Made by a program: the position numbers and the translations under genes | Shown: piece by piece, positions 25,535-35,456 of the stretch | Layout of the letters: the number at the start of each line of letters is the position of its first letter | Numbering within the stretch: position 1 is the stretch's first letter | Notes under the pieces: generated by a model | Databases searched by the model: none | What the model saw: the letters and a program-made list of their open reading frames with translations, nothing else | Told to the model about the DNA's origin: nothing | Source: an uncultured Cetobacterium sp. | GTDB taxonomy: Bacteria > Fusobacteriota > Fusobacteriia > Fusobacteriales > Fusobacteriaceae | NCBI RefSeq assembly: GCF_945952365.1 | Contig: NZ_CAMFHX010000002.1 | Coordinates: 1 to 64,000 of the forward strand | Reading direction: 5' to 3' | DNA: 64,000 nt

Positions 25535-25954
25535 CTATATTGTTGTATATCCTGAACAATTATCTAATTTATCCATTGTTATTTTCTTTAACTCTTCTTT
25601 AATTTTTAAATTTACTTCTTCTAATTTACATCTTAATCCACATAAAGCCATTTTAGATCCTGTACAACTCGTCTTATCTTCAAAGCAACCATTAACTTTT
25701 ATTCCGCCTTCTAAAACTTTTACTATATCGTACACACTTATCTCTTCAGGTTTTTTTGCTGCTACATAACCGCCTTTAGCACCACGAAACGATTCTACTA
25801 AATCAGATGAAGTTAATTTCCCAAGAATTTTTAGTGTAAATCTTATAGATACACCTGAAATTTCAGAAATCTCCTTTGCATCCATTTTTCTATTTGCTTC
25901 ACACAGTAAAAGTACAATTCTTATACCATAGTCAACTTCTCTACTAATTAACAT
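25535..25954 (-). CDS. Rrf2-family transcriptional regulator with four-cysteine cluster
   Basis: This 139-residue protein begins MLISREVDYGIRIVLLL, typical of Rrf2 proteins, with a winged helix (residues 25-47) and the GAKGGYVAAKKPEEISVYDI segment conserved in the family. Four cysteines lie between about residues 87 and 108 (GC, SC, LC, RC), a number and place that suit an Fe-S cluster as in IscR or RsrR relatives. The longer frame from 25999 lacks a ribosome site; the TGGAGG before 25954 fixes the start. The TSCPD gene is downstream. Confidence 0.86.
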   Translation of the reverse strand: MLISREVDYGIRIVLLLCEANRKMDAKEISEISGVSIRFTLKILGKLTSSDLVESFRGAKGGYVAAKKPEEISVYDIVKVLEGGIKVNGCFEDKTSCTGSKMALCGLRCKLEEVNLKIKEELKKITMDKLDNCSGYTTI

Positions 25955-26048
25955 TATTCCTCCAAATTTTAAAATTTCAATATTAATATTGTAGACCATT
26001 TCTCATTATAAATCAATACATATTTTATATAAATTCAACTAAAACCAT

Positions 26049-26255
26049 CTAATTAAACAATATAAAAAAAAGTACAACTATGAAATCAACTATAAAAATT
26101 TTAGTCAGCAAACTCTTTCTATACATAGGATTACTAAATAATCTTATATAGTCATTTATTTTCAAATATCCTCTATATTTTTCATTCATAAAAAAATATG
26201 TAAATGCATCGAAAGTTAGCACTATTAAGTTATAGATTATCAACCTTTGTACCAT
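26049..26255 (-). CDS. Hypothetical small membrane protein
   Basis: A 68-codon frame encodes a protein with one hydrophobic segment at each end (about residues 4-21 and 50-67) and a basic middle. A GAGGAGGGGA site precedes the ATG, which supports translation. I do not recognise it. It stands alone between the Rrf2 gene and the 26433 operon, which is on the other strand. Confidence 0.5.
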   Translation of the reverse strand: MVQRLIIYNLIVLTFDAFTYFFMNEKYRGYLKINDYIRLFSNPMYRKSLLTKIFIVDFIVVLFFILFN

Positions 26256-26343
26256 GTTCCCCTCCTCAAGTTTTCTTATTATAATAATATATTACTTTAT
26301 GTATCATATAATGTCAAATATTTGAAGAATCCTATATTTTAAA

Positions 26344-26372
26344 TTGAATTTTTAATTAAAATGAATTATAAT
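26344..26372 (+). promoter_or_regulatory. Promoter of the coiled-coil/HhH gene pair
   Basis: TTGAAT (26344-26349) and a perfect TATAAT (26367-26372) are 17 nt apart, about 60 nt upstream of the first gene of the pair. Confidence 0.6.
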
Positions 26373-26432
26373 GTTAGCAGTTAGTATAATATCTATATAT
26401 AAATAATCTATTAATATATAAGGGGGAGAGAA

Positions 26433-27125
26433 ATGAGTTTTTTATCTAAACTTTTTAACAATAAGAATATCAAGGAACTCGAAAAAATTAATCTAACTTT
26501 AAATGAGCAGTTATTAAATCTTCAAAAAGAGTTACAAGAAAAAGAGATTCTTATTAATAACTACTCTTCTTTGCAATCTAAGCCAAATACTGACTATTCT
26601 AAACAATGGCAACTTATGGAAAAAAATCTTAGAAATTTACAAGAGGAAAATAAAGTTTTAAAAGAGCATCTTATGAAACTAAATAAAATTATTCCTACGC
26701 AGCAGTGGCAATACTCCTTTTTAGTTGATTTACACCACTTCTACTCTACTAATAAGTTCATTGGTATAAGAGAGAAATTAAATGAATGTGGTATTAAGTA
26801 TATTCAAGAGATCACAGAGGAGCTTTTTTCTACAGTTTTAAAAGAGGATCGCTATGTTCAAGAGGGACTTCAAAAATTTTTAGATTATAAAAATGGAACT
26901 ATTGATTGGGATGTGAAAACTTTCTTATTAAAAGGTGATAAAGTAACAAAAATATATCAAAAGTCTAGAAAGTTTTTAAATATATTAGCTGAAAAAAATA
27001 TCGAATTCATGATCGACTTAGAAGCATTCAACTTTAGCTCTCTAAAAGAGTATGGATTCTCTGATGAAGATATAAGTAACTTTAAAGAAAAATACGAATC
27101 GTACAATACCGAAAGAAAAATATAA
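26433..27125 (+). CDS. Unknown coiled-coil protein with helical repeat domain
   Basis: This 230-residue protein is not one I recognise. Residues about 12-90 form a coiled coil rich in Lys, Glu, Leu and Asn. Residues about 100-225 hold two similar helical segments; the first includes GIKYIQEITEELFS and the second FMIDLEAFNFSSLKEYGF. The first resembles YLSEIDEELLS in the N-terminal domain of the next gene's product, which is followed there by a helix-hairpin-helix, so the two proteins may share a DNA-binding-type fold. It has no signal peptide. A GGGGGAGAG site precedes the ATG. It probably forms a two-gene operon with the 27177 gene. Confidence 0.7.
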   Translation: MSFLSKLFNNKNIKELEKINLTLNEQLLNLQKELQEKEILINNYSSLQSKPNTDYSKQWQLMEKNLRNLQEENKVLKEHLMKLNKIIPTQQWQYSFLVDLHHFYSTNKFIGIREKLNECGIKYIQEITEELFSTVLKEDRYVQEGLQKFLDYKNGTIDWDVKTFLLKGDKVTKIYQKSRKFLNILAEKNIEFMIDLEAFNFSSLKEYGFSDEDISNFKEKYESYNTERKI

Positions 27126-27176
27126 TAGCTTTTACCTAGTTACATATTAGGCTAGAGTTTTGGGGAGGGAATTTTG

Positions 27177-29009
27177 ATGAGTACATACAAATTATGGTGC
27201 AACTACCTTAGAATTGATAGATTTATATATCCTGATGAAAAAAAATTAAAATTTTTAAATTTTTGTGAGGAAAATAATGTAACCTATCTTTCTGAAATAG
27301 ATGAGGAGTTATTATCCAAATACTCTAAAGTACCTGGTGTTGGTCCTGGAAGAATTGCAGACATCAAAAATGATCTGTCTGAAATTATTGAGAGATTTTC
27401 AAAACAAAAAACCTACAAAAAGATTGTTGATTGTCATTTAGATAAAATTATATTTAATATAAAACATATCGAAGGGATAAGTATTGGAGAGTTTTTAAGT
27501 TATACTCAAGATGAGATTGATTCTCTAACTCTTTCAAATAATGAGCTCGAAAGAATTTACGAAATTTGTACTACAACCCTTCCTTTAAAAGAAACTTTAA
27601 AGAAAATTAAAGATACTCTGTCTATTGATGATATTCAGCTTTTAATCGACAGACTTGAAAATAACAAAACATTAGAAGAGATTGGTAGCCTAAGAAATAT
27701 TAGTCGTGAAAGAACTAGGCAGATTGAAATTAAATTAAAACAAATTATTGCAAATATATTCAAAAATACAAATTTAAATATTGCATTAAAAATAGAAGCT
27801 GATTTTAAAGATGAGATATCTTTAGATGAGATGTTTGAACTTTTTGGTGATGACTATCGTTTTTTAGTTAGTTTTTTAAAAAGAAATGAGATTTTCTCAA
27901 GACCTTTTTATATCGACTTCCTAGATCTTTTCCTTTTTGATAGAAGAGAAAGATTCTTTAAAATATTTTACTCGTTAGAGTTTACAAATATTTTGACTAC
28001 TGAAAACGTTAAAACTATTAGAAGTAGTTTCAAAAGCTTCAAATGGATTACACAAGATGAAATCGAAAAAATTATAACTAAATTAGGATATGAAAAGCAT
28101 GGCAAGTACTACGTCCAAAATAGTGGATATAAAGATATTCTAGAACTTTACTTTGTTAAATTAGTTTCTCATCCTTTAAGAGTTGATGAGAATACAATTA
28201 AGTTAATTATTGAAGATATTAACTCTAAACTAGACTATAACCTTTATGCTGAGGAGATCAAAAATATAACTGATAATACAACTGTATACTTAGCTCGTAG
28301 ATTAGAGGGTTTACTTTCTAGAATTGATGGGATTATTATGACAGATTCTAGAACTTATATTCATATAAATAAAATAAAATATAATATTGAAGAGTTTTTA
28401 AGTTTAAAAGATACCATATTATCATTTAATGAAAATTATATTGATAGTATTGCCGTTTATAAAAACTTAGAAAAAGAGTTAAATAGTATCGGAATATACT
28501 CTGACCATGTATTTTACTCTCTTTTCAAACACCATTTTGCTGCAGAGCTAAATCTAAGTACTAATGGTAACAGTAGAGTATTAACAATTGGAGAGCAAGG
28601 ATTTAATAGAGTTGAAGAACTTGAGAAATTTATCGAAGGTGAATCTAAAATCCTTGAAAAGAGTTATATACAAGAGAAACTTAACTATTCAAATGTTTCT
28701 TTAAATAATGCTATTGATAACTCAAACAAAATCATCAGTTTTGATAGATCTTTCATCGGTCTTATCAACTTTGTCAATATGACTAAAACTGAAATTGAGT
28801 TATTTAAATCTATGGTAATTTCAAATGATGATGATGGAAACATATCTATTCCAGAACTTATCAGTAGAATTAACTTAAATAAAGGATTTAAAACTTTTAT
28901 TAAAAGAAATGAAATAAATAAATACTTTATTGCATCTTTAGTTAGATACTATTTCCCTGAATACAAAGGTGGATGTAATTTATTAAGTAAAAAAAATATT
29001 ATAAAATAA
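27177..29009 (+). CDS. HhH and sigma-region-4-like DNA-binding protein, unknown function
   Basis: This 610-residue protein combines two DNA-binding signatures. A helix-hairpin-helix lies at residues about 50-67 (VPGVGPGRIADI), and a sigma-70 region 4.2-like helix-turn-helix lies at about 165-192 (LEEIG, then NISRERTRQIEIKLKQI). The remaining 400 residues are mostly helical and include several winged-helix-like stretches I could not assign. It lacks the core-polymerase-binding part of a sigma factor, so it is better viewed as a DNA-binding or regulatory protein. The start is the ATG after a GGGGAGGG site. The gene lies 51 nt after the coiled-coil gene and ends in a strong terminator. Confidence 0.72.
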   Translation: MSTYKLWCNYLRIDRFIYPDEKKLKFLNFCEENNVTYLSEIDEELLSKYSKVPGVGPGRIADIKNDLSEIIERFSKQKTYKKIVDCHLDKIIFNIKHIEGISIGEFLSYTQDEIDSLTLSNNELERIYEICTTTLPLKETLKKIKDTLSIDDIQLLIDRLENNKTLEEIGSLRNISRERTRQIEIKLKQIIANIFKNTNLNIALKIEADFKDEISLDEMFELFGDDYRFLVSFLKRNEIFSRPFYIDFLDLFLFDRRERFFKIFYSLEFTNILTTENVKTIRSSFKSFKWITQDEIEKIITKLGYEKHGKYYVQNSGYKDILELYFVKLVSHPLRVDENTIKLIIEDINSKLDYNLYAEEIKNITDNTTVYLARRLEGLLSRIDGIIMTDSRTYIHINKIKYNIEEFLSLKDTILSFNENYIDSIAVYKNLEKELNSIGIYSDHVFYSLFKHHFAAELNLSTNGNSRVLTIGEQGFNRVEELEKFIEGESKILEKSYIQEKLNYSNVSLNNAIDNSNKIISFDRSFIGLINFVNMTKTEIELFKSMVISNDDDGNISIPELISRINLNKGFKTFIKRNEINKYFIASLVRYYFPEYKGGCNLLSKKNIIK

Positions 29010-29011
29010 TT

Positions 29012-29040
29012 AGAACCTGGTTAAATCCAGGTTCTTTTTT
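29012..29040 (+). terminator. Rho-independent terminator of the two-gene operon
   Basis: AGAACCTGG and CCAGGTTCT form a 9-bp stem with a TTAAAT loop and a T6 tail. It separates the HhH gene from the helicase gene. Confidence 0.92.
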
Positions 29041-29119
29041 GTCAATTATAGCTAAATAACTTGAAAATTTAACTAAAATAATATAATATCTAATTAAGTC
29101 TAATTTTAGGAGCATATCT

Positions 29120-31981
29120 ATGAAATTTTTAATTACAGATTACTTTTTCAAAAGTATTCCTTTAGAGAAAAGTGAAAAAATTCTTAATAAATTATATTTT
29201 TTTTATAGCTTAATAAAAAGCAATAATAGTTTATCTGGAAAGCTTCCTAGTGGATTTTGGATAAAAAAGATAAATGGTGCTAACTCTCTTTATGAATTTA
29301 GAGTTGACAATGGCGATCGGATTTTTTTCTTATTCAACACTATTTCTAGAGAAAGCTCAGAGGGTGTCATTGTATTTTTAATCTATTCTTCTCATGATAT
29401 GGCTATAAAAAAAGCTAAACGAAAAGAGGTTTTCGAAAGCAATTTAAAAGATTTTATCGTATTTGACCAAGAGGATAATATTGAAAATATTGATGAAAAC
29501 TTCTTTAATTATAATAATTTAATTACATATGAGATTCTAAGTGATTCTGATTTTATCAGTAACTTTCATAATAAAAAATATAAATATTACTATTTAAATG
29601 ATGAACAATACTCATGCTTAATTGATATTCCTCCACATTTTATTGCAGGAAGTGCAGGAAGTGGAAAAAGTACAATAACTCTTAGAAAACTTTTAAATTT
29701 AGAGGAGAACTCTGATTTTTACGGTTTTTCAAATATTTTATATCTTACTTCAAATAGATATTTAAAAGATAACTCATTCCAACAATATAACGAGTTTCGA
29801 AAAAGCTCTGAAAAAATAGCAAACTTTTTTACTTTAAAAGAGTTCTTATGTAAATACTTAGCTATTTCTCCTAAAGATATTGTTGATTTTAATCGTTTTA
29901 AAGAGTTTTTTAGATTTTCTTATCCAAATAGAAAAAAATTCAATCTTTCTATCGAAGAGATTTATTCTGAAATAAATGGACTTATTAAAGGTTTAATGAT
30001 AAAAGAAAATGCAGATAATTGGAACAGAAATCTTTCTAGGAATATAATTCCTTTATCAGATTACTTAAACTTAAGTACCAAATATTCAACTCTTGATAGT
30101 GTTACACGTAAATCAATCTACGAAGTTACTGAAAACTATAACTCTTGGCTTAAAAATAATAGTCTATATGATTTAAATGATCTTTCTATAGCTCTTATTG
30201 AAAAAAATCTACCTTTTGATTATATAATTATAGATGAAGTTCAAGACTTAACTGAAGTACAGATATTCGTATTGACATCACTTGTTAAAAATAAAGAAAA
30301 CCTATTTTTAGCTGGAGATATTCATCAAATGATCAATGCAACCTACTTCAATTTTGAAAGGATGAAAAATCTTTTTTACACAAAATATAATCAAAGAGTA
30401 AATCTTAAAATTTTATCAAAAAATTACCGAAGTTGTAAAAAAATTGTCGATTTAGCCAACTATTTTGCAGAGCTTAGAAGCTCATATATTGGAAACCTAG
30501 GAAGTGATGATTATAAAGAGGTTGCTATTCAAAAAGAAGGTGAAGTAAATTTAACATCTATAAACCTTTCTCTTTTGGAAAAAGCTCAAGAGAGTGCTAA
30601 TTCAGCCATTGTTGTTCCTAACGATTTTGTAAAATCAGAACTTCTTGATAAACTGCAAAATAAACATAGAGTTTTTACTATCAGTGAGATTAAAGGTCTA
30701 GAATATAGCAACATAATTTGTTATAATCTTTCCTCTAATTATGAGGAACAATGGAATAAAATTTTTAAAAAAGAAACAAAACATGACCAACGTTATAGAA
30801 AATACTTCAACATATTTTATGTTGGTATAACACGAGCTCAAGAAAATCTTATAATCATGGAAAGTAATATAGATAATAACAAAGTTTTAAAAGAGCTCGA
30901 AAACTTCTTAATACCAAATGATAATATCACTATAAATAAAAAAAGTGAAAATTTAGAACTAGAAAAAGAGGATTGGCTAAAAGAAGGGATCAAGCTTTAC
31001 AAATTAGAGCAACTTGAAGAAGCTCAATATGCCTTTGAAAAAGCTGGTGAGCCAACTTGGATTTTAGAAAAAGAATTACAACAAGACATAACAGCTCTTG
31101 ATTTTAAAAGTGCTATTTCTAAAGTCTCTTTAAAAGTATTGAAAAGTAAAGAGGTCTACTATAGAAAATTAATAATTGATACCGCTATTGAGCACAAGCT
31201 ATATTTTATAGCCACTGAGTGCAATCATATTTTCGGAATAGCGTACAAAGATAAAGAGATCAAAGAAGGAATTAAAGAGGGAATATCTGAAAATATCTTC
31301 ACTCAAAAAGAACTACAAAAAATTATTCAGTTCTATAAAGAAAAAAAGGATTCAAAGTTTGTAGGAGATCTTCTTTTAAAAATGAAACGTTTCAATGAAG
31401 CTTTAGTATTTTATCAAAATTTAAATGATGCTATCGGTGTTAGATTAGCTCGTTCTGGTATCTTAGAACATAACTTTAAAAATATATCTAACTTCAAAGA
31501 AAAAGTAGCAGAACTTGACGATATAATAAAAAATAAAAATATAAATACCTTTGATAAAAAAGATAAGCTTACACCACTGCATAGAGCACTTCTAATCAAA
31601 AAAGACCCTGTTCTTTTTGAAATGATTCTATATCTTGGTGGAAATCTAAACACCTATGTCAAAGGAAAAGAGTTCGTTCCATTTTACATACTTTCTTTCA
31701 TGAACGAATCTGATGATTTAATAAAAAAATTCCTCGATGTTTGTATCAAACATAATTTTGACTTTAATGTTGAAGAAAACTTCGATTTATACCTAGATAA
31801 AATAAAATATTTTAAGCATCTTGTAAACAAAGATGCTTTAACTTATGAATTCGCAGATAAAACTCTAGACAAATTCTTTAAAGTTGTATCGTTTGTGTCT
31901 GAAAGTGAAATAGAAAAAAGAAAATTAACTTTGTGTAAGAATATAATTAAAAACTATAAGAAGAAAAAGGAGAGTTTATGA
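29120..31981 (+). CDS. RelE-like / UvrD-like SF1 helicase / TPR / ankyrin fusion protein
   Basis: The 953-residue protein starts with a domain (about 1-100) with RelE/ParE toxin-fold features: [18 protein letters not shown], then GDRIFFLF, then FLIYSSHD. A superfamily 1 helicase core follows, with Walker [10 protein letters not shown] near residue 178, Walker [10 protein letters not shown] near 370, LAGDIHQ near 394, LSKNYRS near 435 and [10 protein letters not shown] near 570. Residues about 645-800 look like TPR-type helices and about 805-900 like degenerate ankyrin repeats (TPLHRAL). This order recalls animal TRANK1. Its last four bases overlap the hydrogenase ATG. Its role in repair, defence or RNA control is unknown. 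Confidence 0.78.
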   Translation: MKFLITDYFFKSIPLEKSEKILNKLYFFYSLIKSNNSLSGKLPSGFWIKKINGANSLYEFRVDNGDRIFFLFNTISRESSEGVIVFLIYSSHDMAIKKAKRKEVFESNLKDFIVFDQEDNIENIDENFFNYNNLITYEILSDSDFISNFHNKKYKYYYLNDEQYSCLIDIPPHFIAGSAGSGKSTITLRKLLNLEENSDFYGFSNILYLTSNRYLKDNSFQQYNEFRKSSEKIANFFTLKEFLCKYLAISPKDIVDFNRFKEFFRFSYPNRKKFNLSIEEIYSEINGLIKGLMIKENADNWNRNLSRNIIPLSDYLNLSTKYSTLDSVTRKSIYEVTENYNSWLKNNSLYDLNDLSIALIEKNLPFDYIIIDEVQDLTEVQIFVLTSLVKNKENLFLAGDIHQMINATYFNFERMKNLFYTKYNQRVNLKILSKNYRSCKKIVDLANYFAELRSSYIGNLGSDDYKEVAIQKEGEVNLTSINLSLLEKAQESANSAIVVPNDFVKSELLDKLQNKHRVFTISEIKGLEYSNIICYNLSSNYEEQWNKIFKKETKHDQRYRKYFNIFYVGITRAQENLIIMESNIDNNKVLKELENFLIPNDNITINKKSENLELEKEDWLKEGIKLYKLEQLEEAQYAFEKAGEPTWILEKELQQDITALDFKSAISKVSLKVLKSKEVYYRKLIIDTAIEHKLYFIATECNHIFGIAYKDKEIKEGIKEGISENIFTQKELQKIIQFYKEKKDSKFVGDLLLKMKRFNEALVFYQNLNDAIGVRLARSGILEHNFKNISNFKEKVAELDDIIKNKNINTFDKKDKLTPLHRALLIKKDPVLFEMILYLGGNLNTYVKGKEFVPFYILSFMNESDDLIKKFLDVCIKHNFDFNVEENFDLYLDKIKYFKHLVNKDALTYEFADKTLDKFFKVVSFVSESEIEKRKLTLCKNIIKNYKKKKESL

Positions 31982-33909
31982 ACAAGAAACAAAATTTACT
32001 TAGAACATCTTTAGGTTCAGTCTTTAGTGAAAGTGACCTTATGGGAGGACTTATTGGAGAAAACAGACTTATCACTATTTCAGGAAAAATCAATAAACCT
32101 GGAATATATGAAATTCCTGAAAATGCAACTCTTAAAGATATCCTAGATATCGCTGGTGGAATGAAAGGTGGAAAAGATTTTAAGGCTGCACAATTTGGAC
32201 TTCCATTTGGTGGATTTGCTACAAAAGAATCTCTGAATGAAATCGTTGATTTCAATCACTTCTTTGATTCAAACCATCCAAAAGCTTTAATTATTTTATC
32301 TGGTGAAAGCTGTATTGTACAGTTTGCTAAATATTATATAGAATTTATTCTTGGAAAACTTTCTAAAGGAGAGTACAGAGAGTATCTAATAGCAAAGTTT
32401 GAAATTGAAAGATCTTGGAGAGTTTTAGATAGAATCTCAAAAGGAAAAGGTAATATGAGAGACCTTTATCTTTTAAGACAACTTTCTCAAAACGTAAAAG
32501 AAAGTACTGGACAAAAGCACAATCTTATTGATGAAGCTATCGAAGCTTTCTATCACGAGTTTGAAGAGCATATTGAAGAGCACAGATGTTATACTGGAGA
32601 GTGTCCTCAACTTGTTAAATTTAGAATAACAAGCAAATGTATTGGATGTACTGCTTGTGCTAGAGTTTGCCCTGTTCACTGTATCGAAGGAAAAATTAAA
32701 GAGAGACATCATATCGACATTGAAAGATGTACTCACTGTGGTCAATGTGTTGCTGCCTGCCCTGTCAACGCAATCAACGAAGGAGATAATAGTTTTAAAT
32801 TCCTAAGAGACCTAGGAACGCCTGGTAAAATTGTTATCACTCAAATGGCTCCTGCTGTTAGAGTTGCTCTTGGAGAAGCTTTTGGATTTGAAGCTGGAAC
32901 TAATATAGAAAAGAAAATTAATGGAGCTCTTAGAATGCTTGGTGTAGATTATGTTTTCGATACAGCTTGGGCTGCTGATTTAACAATCATGGAAGAAGCT
33001 ACTGAGTTCCAACATAGACTAGAAGCTTTCTTTAAAGGTGATGACAATGTTAGATTACCTATTCTAACTTCATGTTGTCCTGCTTGGGTTAAATTTATTG
33101 AGCAAAGCTACCCTGATATGTTAGATGTTCCATCGACAGTTAAATCTCCTATGCAAATCTTCTCTACTATAGCTAAAGATATCTGGGCTAAAGAAAAAGG
33201 TTATAAAAGAGACCAAGTTACTGCTGTTGCTATCATGCCTTGTTTAGCTAAAAAATATGAAGCTGCAAGAGAGGAGTTTTCAAGAGGAGATAACTATGAT
33301 ACAGATTACGTTATAACTACTAGAGAACTTATAAAAATTCTAAAAGAAACAGAGATTGATTTAAATAATGTAGAAGAGGAAGAATTTGACAATCCTTTAG
33401 GAGAATACTCTGGAGCTGGTATTATATTTGGTAGAACTGGAGGAGTTATTGAAGCTGCAACTAGATCTACTGTTGAAATGATAACTGGTGAAAGAATAGA
33501 AAATATCGAATTTGAAGCTTTAAGAGGATGGGATGGATTTAGAAGTTGTGACCTAACTATCGGACATATCGAACTTAGAATCGGAATTGCTCACGGTCTT
33601 GAAGAAGCAAAGAAAATGCTAGATAAAATAAGAAGTGGCGAAGAGTTCTATCATGCTATCGAAATCATGGCTTGTAAAGGTGGATGTATCGGTGGTGGTG
33701 GTCAGCCAAAAGCCATCAAAAAACAGGAAACTCTTGAAAAAAGAGCAGAAGGACTAAATAATATTGATAAGATATCTGAAATTAGAAGATCACATGAGAA
33801 TCCTCAAGTTCAAGCTATCTATGATAAATATTTAGATTACCCTCTAAGTAGAAAAGCCCATGAGCTTTTACATACTAAGTATTTCCCAAAAATTAAAACA
33901 CACAGATAA
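31978..33909 (+). CDS. Monomeric [FeFe]-hydrogenase with N-terminal SLBB domain
   Basis: This 643-residue cytoplasmic enzyme interconverts protons and H2. An SLBB-type domain occupies about residues 30-105, followed by a helical linker, two [4Fe-4S] ferredoxin motifs ([12 protein letters not shown] near residue 220 and [12 protein letters not shown] near 246) and the H-cluster domain. The three H-cluster signatures are TSCCPAW (364-370), MPCLAKKYE (near 420) and [12 protein letters not shown] (564-575). The layout matches Clostridium beijerinckii CbA5H. Residues L363, C366, P385 and A560 fit its reported oxygen-protective set at an offset of one. The AAGGAG site lies within the helicase gene, whose stop overlaps the ATG. 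Maturases HydEFG are encoded 7 kb away. Confidence 0.93.
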   Translation: MNKKQNLLRTSLGSVFSESDLMGGLIGENRLITISGKINKPGIYEIPENATLKDILDIAGGMKGGKDFKAAQFGLPFGGFATKESLNEIVDFNHFFDSNHPKALIILSGESCIVQFAKYYIEFILGKLSKGEYREYLIAKFEIERSWRVLDRISKGKGNMRDLYLLRQLSQNVKESTGQKHNLIDEAIEAFYHEFEEHIEEHRCYTGECPQLVKFRITSKCIGCTACARVCPVHCIEGKIKERHHIDIERCTHCGQCVAACPVNAINEGDNSFKFLRDLGTPGKIVITQMAPAVRVALGEAFGFEAGTNIEKKINGALRMLGVDYVFDTAWAADLTIMEEATEFQHRLEAFFKGDDNVRLPILTSCCPAWVKFIEQSYPDMLDVPSTVKSPMQIFSTIAKDIWAKEKGYKRDQVTAVAIMPCLAKKYEAAREEFSRGDNYDTDYVITTRELIKILKETEIDLNNVEEEEFDNPLGEYSGAGIIFGRTGGVIEAATRSTVEMITGERIENIEFEALRGWDGFRSCDLTIGHIELRIGIAHGLEEAKKMLDKIRSGEEFYHAIEIMACKGGCIGGGGQPKAIKKQETLEKRAEGLNNIDKISEIRRSHENPQVQAIYDKYLDYPLSRKAHELLHTKYFPKIKTHR

Positions 33910-33921
33910 TTTTACTCAATG

Positions 33922-33955
33922 TAGAAGCCTTTAATGGCTTCTATATTTTTTATTC
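33922..33955 (+). terminator. Rho-independent terminator of the hydrogenase gene
   Basis: TAGAAGCC and GGCTTCTA form an 8-bp stem with a TTTAAT loop followed by a T-rich tail. Confidence 0.85.
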
Positions 33956-33983
33956 TATTACACCCTGTATTATGGAGGTTTTT

Positions 33984-35429
33984 ATGAAACTTAATAAAAT
34001 TATAATATCTGTTATTGCCTTAAATATTATCAGTAGTAATTCAACATATTCAGAAGAGAGTTTATCAAAGTTAGATATCAATATATCTTTAAAAAAATCA
34101 ATAGTAGAAAACATTATCAATTCTCAGCTTCCTTACACTATTGAAGATACTGGCTCTGGTACTGAAATTTTTAATAGCAACAAAAATAATATTCTTGGAA
34201 CAGGATTAAATCTTTTAGGAGCTATTGATAAAAAATTTGCTCAATCATCAGAATCATTTATATGGGCATATAAAATAAATCGTTCTCCAATTGTCTTTAA
34301 TGCCAATGGTCAAGAAGTTGGAGCCACAACAAATATTGATGGTCAGTTCAAAGCTAGTTGGAATAGAGACAAACAAGGAACTGAAATGAAATTAAATGGA
34401 ACTGCGGGAATAAAAAGTATTGTAAGTGTTTCTCCAGATTGGAAATTAGTTGCAAATAGCTCTCCTTTTTTAAATATTTCAAATGACAATATTCCTCTTG
34501 ATTTAAATCTTTATGGTTTAAAATTCAAAACGGATATAAACATTGGAAGTAGCTTAGAGAAAAGTATCTCTTCTAAACTTCAAAAGGCGACAAAAGAGAT
34601 TGATTCTAAAATAGAGTCCTTCAATCTGAGAGAGATTATTGAAAAATATTGGAGTAATTTAAAAGAACCTATATTAGTTAATAAAGATTACAATTTATGG
34701 TTAACGATAAATCCTAAATCAGCTCGTTATTCTGATTTGATAAGCTTTAATGAGGATTTAGGAATTAAGGTTGGAGCAGATGCAAATCTTCATCTATATA
34801 TTGGAGAAAAACCTGCTAACCAAAATTTAAACTCTCTACCCGAAATGAATTTTGGTTTTGTTGATGACTCTTTCAATATAAACCTACCGATTTCTACAAC
34901 TTATAATAACTTAAATGAACTGATTAATAAAAATATATCTGATAAAGAGTTCAATCTATACTCTAGTATAAAATACAGTGCTCAAAATGTAGCTTTAAGT
35001 TCTGATAACTCAAACTTAAACTTCGAAACTAATTTTAAACTCTCTGTATTTGGTTTCTTAAATCCTACTGGAGTTATCAAAGGTAGTTTAAAACCAAATC
35101 TCAATAAAGAAAACGGTGTATTCGTTGGTGAAAACTTTGACTACTCTTTAGAAAGTAACAGTATTATTTTAAATGTTATAAATAAAATCTTTAAAAGCAG
35201 TATAAAAAATAGTATTATTAAAAACTACCTCTCTTTTGATCCAAATAAAGAGATTGATTTAGTAAAAGTTTTTATTCAGTCTAAAGTTAATGATATCGAA
35301 TTGGATAAAAATATACATCTTCAATCTGAAATCAATACTTTCAAATTGGTAGATTTAAAGGTAGATACTAACGTCATCTCTTTAACTGTAAATACAACTG
35401 GAAAATCTACAATTCAAATAACAGAATAA
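33984..35429 (+). CDS. Exported DUF4403-like protein
   Basis: The 481-residue protein has a signal peptide (about 1-24, ending TYSEE), so it is periplasmic or attached to the outer membrane. The body is beta-rich with repeated alternating hydrophobic stretches, an EPILVNKDYNLWLTINPK segment near residue 230, and LPISTTYNNLNELINK near 303, which resemble DUF4403. That family has no established function; a lipid-binding or barrel-like fold is a possibility only. A frame opens at 33972, but that ATG lies in the GGAGG site used by 33984. It is monocistronic. Confidence 0.65.
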   Translation: MKLNKIIISVIALNIISSNSTYSEESLSKLDINISLKKSIVENIINSQLPYTIEDTGSGTEIFNSNKNNILGTGLNLLGAIDKKFAQSSESFIWAYKINRSPIVFNANGQEVGATTNIDGQFKASWNRDKQGTEMKLNGTAGIKSIVSVSPDWKLVANSSPFLNISNDNIPLDLNLYGLKFKTDINIGSSLEKSISSKLQKATKEIDSKIESFNLREIIEKYWSNLKEPILVNKDYNLWLTINPKSARYSDLISFNEDLGIKVGADANLHLYIGEKPANQNLNSLPEMNFGFVDDSFNINLPISTTYNNLNELINKNISDKEFNLYSSIKYSAQNVALSSDNSNLNFETNFKLSVFGFLNPTGVIKGSLKPNLNKENGVFVGENFDYSLESNSIILNVINKIFKSSIKNSIIKNYLSFDPNKEIDLVKVFIQSKVNDIELDKNIHLQSEINTFKLVDLKVDTNVISLTVNTTGKSTIQITE

Positions 35430-35432
35430 AAA

Positions 35433-35453
35433 TGAGGGCCAAATAGGCCCTCA
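35433..35453 (-). terminator. Terminator of the histidine operon
   Basis: TGAGGGCC and GGCCCTCA form an 8-bp stem; reading leftward it is followed by the T-rich tail ATTTTTATTC. It also touches the end of the convergent DUF4403-like gene. Confidence 0.75.
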
Positions 35454-35456
35454 AAC

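Noticed and set aside
27177-29009. Alternative sigma factor
   Set aside because: Only a region-4-like helix-turn-helix is present; regions 2 and 3 that bind core polymerase and the -10 element are missing, and an HhH motif is present instead.
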